From contig JACPCR010000100.1 of assembly GCA_016179685.1 (NCBI GenBank), positions 1 through 64,000 on the forward strand: 64,000 nucleotides of DNA, in the 5' to 3' direction. This DNA is from Planctomycetota bacterium. GTDB taxonomy: Bacteria > Planctomycetota > PUPC01 > JACPCR01. Below are positions 61,045 through 64,000 of the stretch, in pieces; position 1 is the first letter of the stretch; the number at the start of each line of letters is the position of its first letter. The notes below the pieces were generated by a model that searched no databases, was not told the DNA's origin, and was given only the letters and a program-made list of their open reading frames with translations. Both the position numbers and the translations under genes were made by a program.

Positions 61045-62195
61045 ACTGCATCCAATGCTCTGACCAAATGGGCGATTACCTCGACGGCGGCCTCCCGCAG
61101 TCCCAGCGAATGGAGTTGGACCGGCATCTCTCCGGGTGCGACTCCTGCCAGCAAGAGTTGGCGTCGCTGCGCAAGACCCTTTCGCTGATCGAGAGCCTTC
61201 CGCGCTTGCCCGCGCCCGGGAACGTGCGGGAAGGCGTGCGTGCCCACGCCCGCCGGAATCCCTTCCGGCAAGCCGCTCGGCCGGCCGCTCGTCTCCACCG
61301 ATGGGCACTGCCGGTCGCCGCAGCCCTTGCAGCCCTCGTCATCCTTTCGCTCCTGCTTCGTGACCCCTTCATGCCCGGGTCCGCCAGCGGGCCAGCGGGA
61401 ATGAGCCCGGAGACGGGAGCAGACCCGCGGATCGGGTCGAACGCTCGGCACGCCGGGGACGATGCCGGAAAGAGTCGATGGGACGCGCCGGGCCAGCAAC
61501 CCGCCTCTCCCCACGGCGTTCCCAGGCTTGCTTCTCAGCAGGTGAAGGGGTCACAGGCCGCAGAGCGACCGCGTTCCAGCGGACCGGGCGGCGGGGAGGG
61601 CGCGGGCGGAACGCCGGCCGGCCCCTTCTCCACGACGGCAGGCACAGCTCCAGAAATCTCCATCCCGCAGCCTCCCGGCCTTCAGGTAAGCGAGGTGCAG
61701 CCGTCGGGCGGCGTCCCAAGCCCTTCTGCTGCCAACCTTTACATCGGCCCGCGCCGCCAATACGGGAGGGCGCATGGGGTCCCTGGAGACCGTCAGCCGG
61801 TCCAAACAGGGGTCGAAATCGACGAGACGGCAGACCACGCCGCATCGGCCCTTCGACCTTCGCAACCGGCGCGGCAGCAGGCCGGGCCCGAAAAGGACAT
61901 TCCCGTCTCCGCCGCTTCTCCGCTTCCAACGACCATCCTGGTGCGGGCCGTTAAGGATGAAGCGGAGGCCGTTGGGGAACTGGAGAAACTTCTGGTTGAA
62001 GCCGGATTGAAGGTCAGTCGTTCCCGCGGCCCGGAAGGGACTCGTCTCTCTGCGGTGTTGCCTGGGGACAAGCTGGACGCTCTGCTCGATAGAATCCGCG
62101 CCCTGCCCCACATCGATTTGCGCTCGGATGAGACGCCGCCGGCGGGTCAGTCCCCTCAAGGCCTCGTTGCTCTGGTCATCGAGATACGACGTTAG
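61041..62195 (+). CDS. Zinc-finger anti-sigma factor with long disordered linker and C-terminal domain
   Basis: 384 residues from ATG 61041. The N-terminal zinc anti-sigma motif HxxxCxxC is HLSGCDSC (about residues 30-37), with a leading MNCIQCSDQMGDYLDGGL. A membrane helix (LPVAAALAALVILSLLL) lies near residues 97-113. Then comes about 170 residues of Gly/Pro/Ser/Gln-rich linker and a C-terminal domain (residues 295-380; ILVRAVKDEAEAVGELEKLL, VLPGDKLDALLDRIRALPHI), probably periplasmic. The layout fits transmembrane signalling by regulated proteolysis. Coupled to the sigma gene (4-nt overlap). Confidence 0.85.
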   Translation: MNCIQCSDQMGDYLDGGLPQSQRMELDRHLSGCDSCQQELASLRKTLSLIESLPRLPAPGNVREGVRAHARRNPFRQAARPAARLHRWALPVAAALAALVILSLLLRDPFMPGSASGPAGMSPETGADPRIGSNARHAGDDAGKSRWDAPGQQPASPHGVPRLASQQVKGSQAAERPRSSGPGGGEGAGGTPAGPFSTTAGTAPEISIPQPPGLQVSEVQPSGGVPSPSAANLYIGPRRQYGRAHGVPGDRQPVQTGVEIDETADHAASALRPSQPARQQAGPEKDIPVSAASPLPTTILVRAVKDEAEAVGELEKLLVEAGLKVSRSRGPEGTRLSAVLPGDKLDALLDRIRALPHIDLRSDETPPAGQSPQGLVALVIEIRR

Positions 62196-62227
62196 TGCGG
62201 ATACGCATTTCCGCCGCTGAAAACGAG
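62194..62227. repeat. Half of the 24704-24755 palindrome
   Basis: 62204-62227 (CGCATTTCCGCCG then CTGAAAACGAG) repeats the right arm of the hairpin at 24732-24755 with one change. The left arm is absent. It starts right at the stop codon of the anti-sigma gene, as other family members do. Confidence 0.75.
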
Positions 62228-62232
62228 CCGCT

Positions 62233-64000
62233 TCAGGCCTGCAAGACCGGCTGGGCTCCCGCCACCGCGGTGGCGGGCTGGCCCGTCAGCGAGATGCTGA
62301 CCACGGTCAGATCGTCCGCCATGGGAAGCCCCCGCGTGAAGGTCTTCACGTCCTGAATGAGCGCCTGCACGAGCTGGTCCGGCGTCAGCTTCGCATTCTG
62401 CTGAAGAAATTGCACGATACGTTCCTGCCCATACTCCTGCTCCTCCGGGTCCGCCGCCTCCGAAATACCGTCCGTATAAACCAGAACTTGATCGCCCGGC
62501 TGGACGGCGAAATCGCACACCTCGAGAATCTGCCGGAAACGGTCCGTGGGGACGATGCCGATGGCGGTGCCGCGGGGCGCGTAGGAATAAACCTGCCCGC
62601 TAGACGCGCTGAAATGCAGGATCGGATTGTGGCCCAGCCTGCAGCAACTGACTTTCCCCGCCTGAGGATCGACCTCCATGTAGACCGCCGTGATGAATCG
62701 GCCGTCGGCCAGCTCCGGGGACATGAGCTGGTGCACCGTGGCCACGATGTCGCGCGGTGACCGGCTCTGCTTCGTGGCCACGCGGAAAGCGATACGGGTC
62801 ATCGCCATGTAGAGTGCCCCGGCGACGCCTTTCCCTGCCACGTCCGCGATCACCGCGCCGAGACGCCCCTCGCTCAACGGCACCAGATCAAAAGCGTCGC
62901 CGCCCACGTGCCGCGCCGGCTCATACCGCGCACTGATGTCCAGGCCGGGAATCTGCGGCATCTCCTGCGGCACAAGGTTCGTCTGAATGTCCTTGCCCAC
63001 CTCCAGGTCGCGGCGCAGCGTCTCGTTCTCAATCTCCGCTTTGTGCGCCTCCTTCAGGCTCTCCGTCATCTGGTTGAATGTCCGCGCCAGAAGACCGACT
63101 TCGTCGTTCGTCCGGATGCGCGCCCGATGGTCCAGCCGGCCCTCCTTCGCCACAATCTGGATGTCCTCCATGAACAGCTCCAGCGGCCGGTTCACCAGGC
63201 TCGCCAGCACAAACGAAAAAACGAAGCCCAGGATCAGCGCCGCGCCGCTCGAAAGAATCAAAAAACCCCTCATCCGGCCCGTAATCTCGGTCACGCGCTG
63301 CGCCGAAAGGGTCAGCCGGGCCATCCCGATCCGCTTGTTCTCCGAGCTTTGGATGGCCTTGAGAAACTCGAAAGCCCCCACTCGCGTCCCTTCCTTGGGC
63401 TCATACTCGCCCTCCAGGATGGTGATATCCTTCAACATCAGCGGACCCTTCTGCGTCATCAACTCCAGGGGCTTCTTGTCCCGCTCCGCACCCCGGAAGG
63501 TGAAACTCGCCGAACGCGCTCCCAGAATCATGTACTCCTTCTCGTCCGTATAGGTCCGCTTCGTCACCACCGCATCGAGGACCTCCGAGTAGTCCCGGGG
63601 CAGGCTACCCGAGTAATTCAACAGGCTTGAAAAGAGACCTTTCCCCTTTTCCTCCGTGTCCTCCACCATCTTCTGGATTTCCTCCATCTTCTTGAGCACG
63701 GAGACCGGCAGCTTCTCCGCCTCGCCAGCCGGCTCCCTGACCCAGAAGTTCGATTGGGGGCCCACGGACTCCAGAACATCCGCTTGCAGCTTCCTCCCCT
63801 CGAGAATTTCCTGGCCGAGCAAGGAGAGCATGGTAACGCCCAACGCCCCTTCCCGCTTGATGTCCTCGAACAGCTCGGTTTTCAGCCGGAAATAAATGAA
63901 AATCCCCAGCACCAGGACCGTCAGGAACATGGCCAAGCTCAGGACGACGGTGAACTTGAGCATCAAGCTCCATTGGGCACCGCGCACCGCGTCAGGCTCT
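62233..64000 (-). CDS. HAMP-domain SpoIIE/RsbU-type serine phosphatase (reaches window edge)
   Basis: At least 584 residues. An N-terminal membrane helix (FTVVLSLAMFLTVLVLGIFI), an extracytoplasmic sensor of about 210 residues, a second helix, a HAMP domain (PLELFMEDIQIVAKEGRLDH, DEVGLLARTFNQM) and a PP2C-type catalytic domain with GGDAFDL, ADVAGKGVAGALYMA and YTDGISEAADP. Such proteins dephosphorylate anti-sigma antagonists in partner-switching. GTG 63987 or ATG 63963 are possible starts, but the frame remains open to the window edge, so the true start may lie outside. It converges on the anti-sigma gene. Confidence 0.88.
   Translation of the reverse strand, partial: EPDAVRGAQWSLMLKFTVVLSLAMFLTVLVLGIFIYFRLKTELFEDIKREGALGVTMLSLLGQEILEGRKLQADVLESVGPQSNFWVREPAGEAEKLPVSVLKKMEEIQKMVEDTEEKGKGLFSSLLNYSGSLPRDYSEVLDAVVTKRTYTDEKEYMILGARSASFTFRGAERDKKPLELMTQKGPLMLKDITILEGEYEPKEGTRVGAFEFLKAIQSSENKRIGMARLTLSAQRVTEITGRMRGFLILSSGAALILGFVFSFVLASLVNRPLELFMEDIQIVAKEGRLDHRARIRTNDEVGLLARTFNQMTESLKEAHKAEIENETLRRDLEVGKDIQTNLVPQEMPQIPGLDISARYEPARHVGGDAFDLVPLSEGRLGAVIADVAGKGVAGALYMAMTRIAFRVATKQSRSPRDIVATVHQLMSPELADGRFITAVYMEVDPQAGKVSCCRLGHNPILHFSASSGQVYSYAPRGTAIGIVPTDRFRQILEVCDFAVQPGDQVLVYTDGISEAADPEEQEYGQERIVQFLQQNAKLTPDQLVQALIQDVKTFTRGLPMADDLTVVSISLTGQPATAVAGAQPVLQA

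Overview
The window is a high-GC bacterial chromosome segment. It looks like a diderm bacterium of the Planctomycetota or a neighbouring uncultured phylum (Hydrogenedentota- or Sumerlaeota-like). The basis is an LptB-type ATPase, TolC/RND/MFP efflux parts, a DUF4175-like giant coiled-coil protein, PQQ-type propellers, many HEAT/TPR proteins, a formylglycine-generating-enzyme-like protein, phytanoyl-CoA dioxygenase and Gfo/Idh/MocA proteins, a VIT/vWA protein and an ECF sigma/zinc anti-sigma pair. The taxonomic placement is inference; no rRNA or tRNA gene was recognised.

Layout. 1-8302: an 8-bp tandem array, a TPR gluzincin-like peptidase, a HEAT protein, a hypothetical protein, an NAD(P)-dependent epimerase and a convergent phytanoyl-CoA dioxygenase-like gene. 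8303-17894: a DASS symporter, a Gfo/Idh oxidoreductase, a decayed beta-helix gene, a mutarotase-like hypothetical, a formylglycine-generating-enzyme-like protein, an iron alcohol dehydrogenase and a PQQ-like propeller, separated by palindromes and dispersed repeats. 17895-25324: a tight same-strand cluster of HemW-like radical SAM protein, lipoyl (GcvH-like) protein, two-cluster ferredoxin, class II terpene cyclase, and a DUF116/polyprenyl-diphosphate-synthase fusion, followed by a chorismate-lyase-like protein. This is the most interesting part of the window. 25519-43841 (minus strand): LptB, a 1383-aa coiled-coil membrane protein, an RraA-like protein, methionine aminopeptidase with a DUF4149-like membrane protein and a HEAT protein, an FHA-GAF-cyclase-PilZ-like signalling protein, a PfkB kinase, an M16 peptidase and a URO-D-like protein. 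44117-51054: TetR, RND permease, TolC-like outer membrane protein and membrane fusion protein. 51832-55993: an ARPP-1-like secreted protein, a VIT/vWA protein and a broken partial duplicate of it. 56177-64000: a second polyprenyl synthase, precorrin-2 dehydrogenase, a CcsA/HemX-like protein and HemA (tetrapyrrole synthesis), an ECF sigma factor with its anti-sigma, and a HAMP-SpoIIE phosphatase running to the window edge.

Many genes overlap by 4 nt (ATGA/GTGA), showing translational coupling in the methionine aminopeptidase, efflux, CcsA/HemA and sigma/anti-sigma groups. Intergenic DNA is unusually rich in structure: long near-perfect palindromes placed at stop codons, a dispersed repeat of up to about 250 bp in three copies, a MITE-like element with 20-bp terminal inverted repeats, several short tandem arrays, and remnants of at least five genes.
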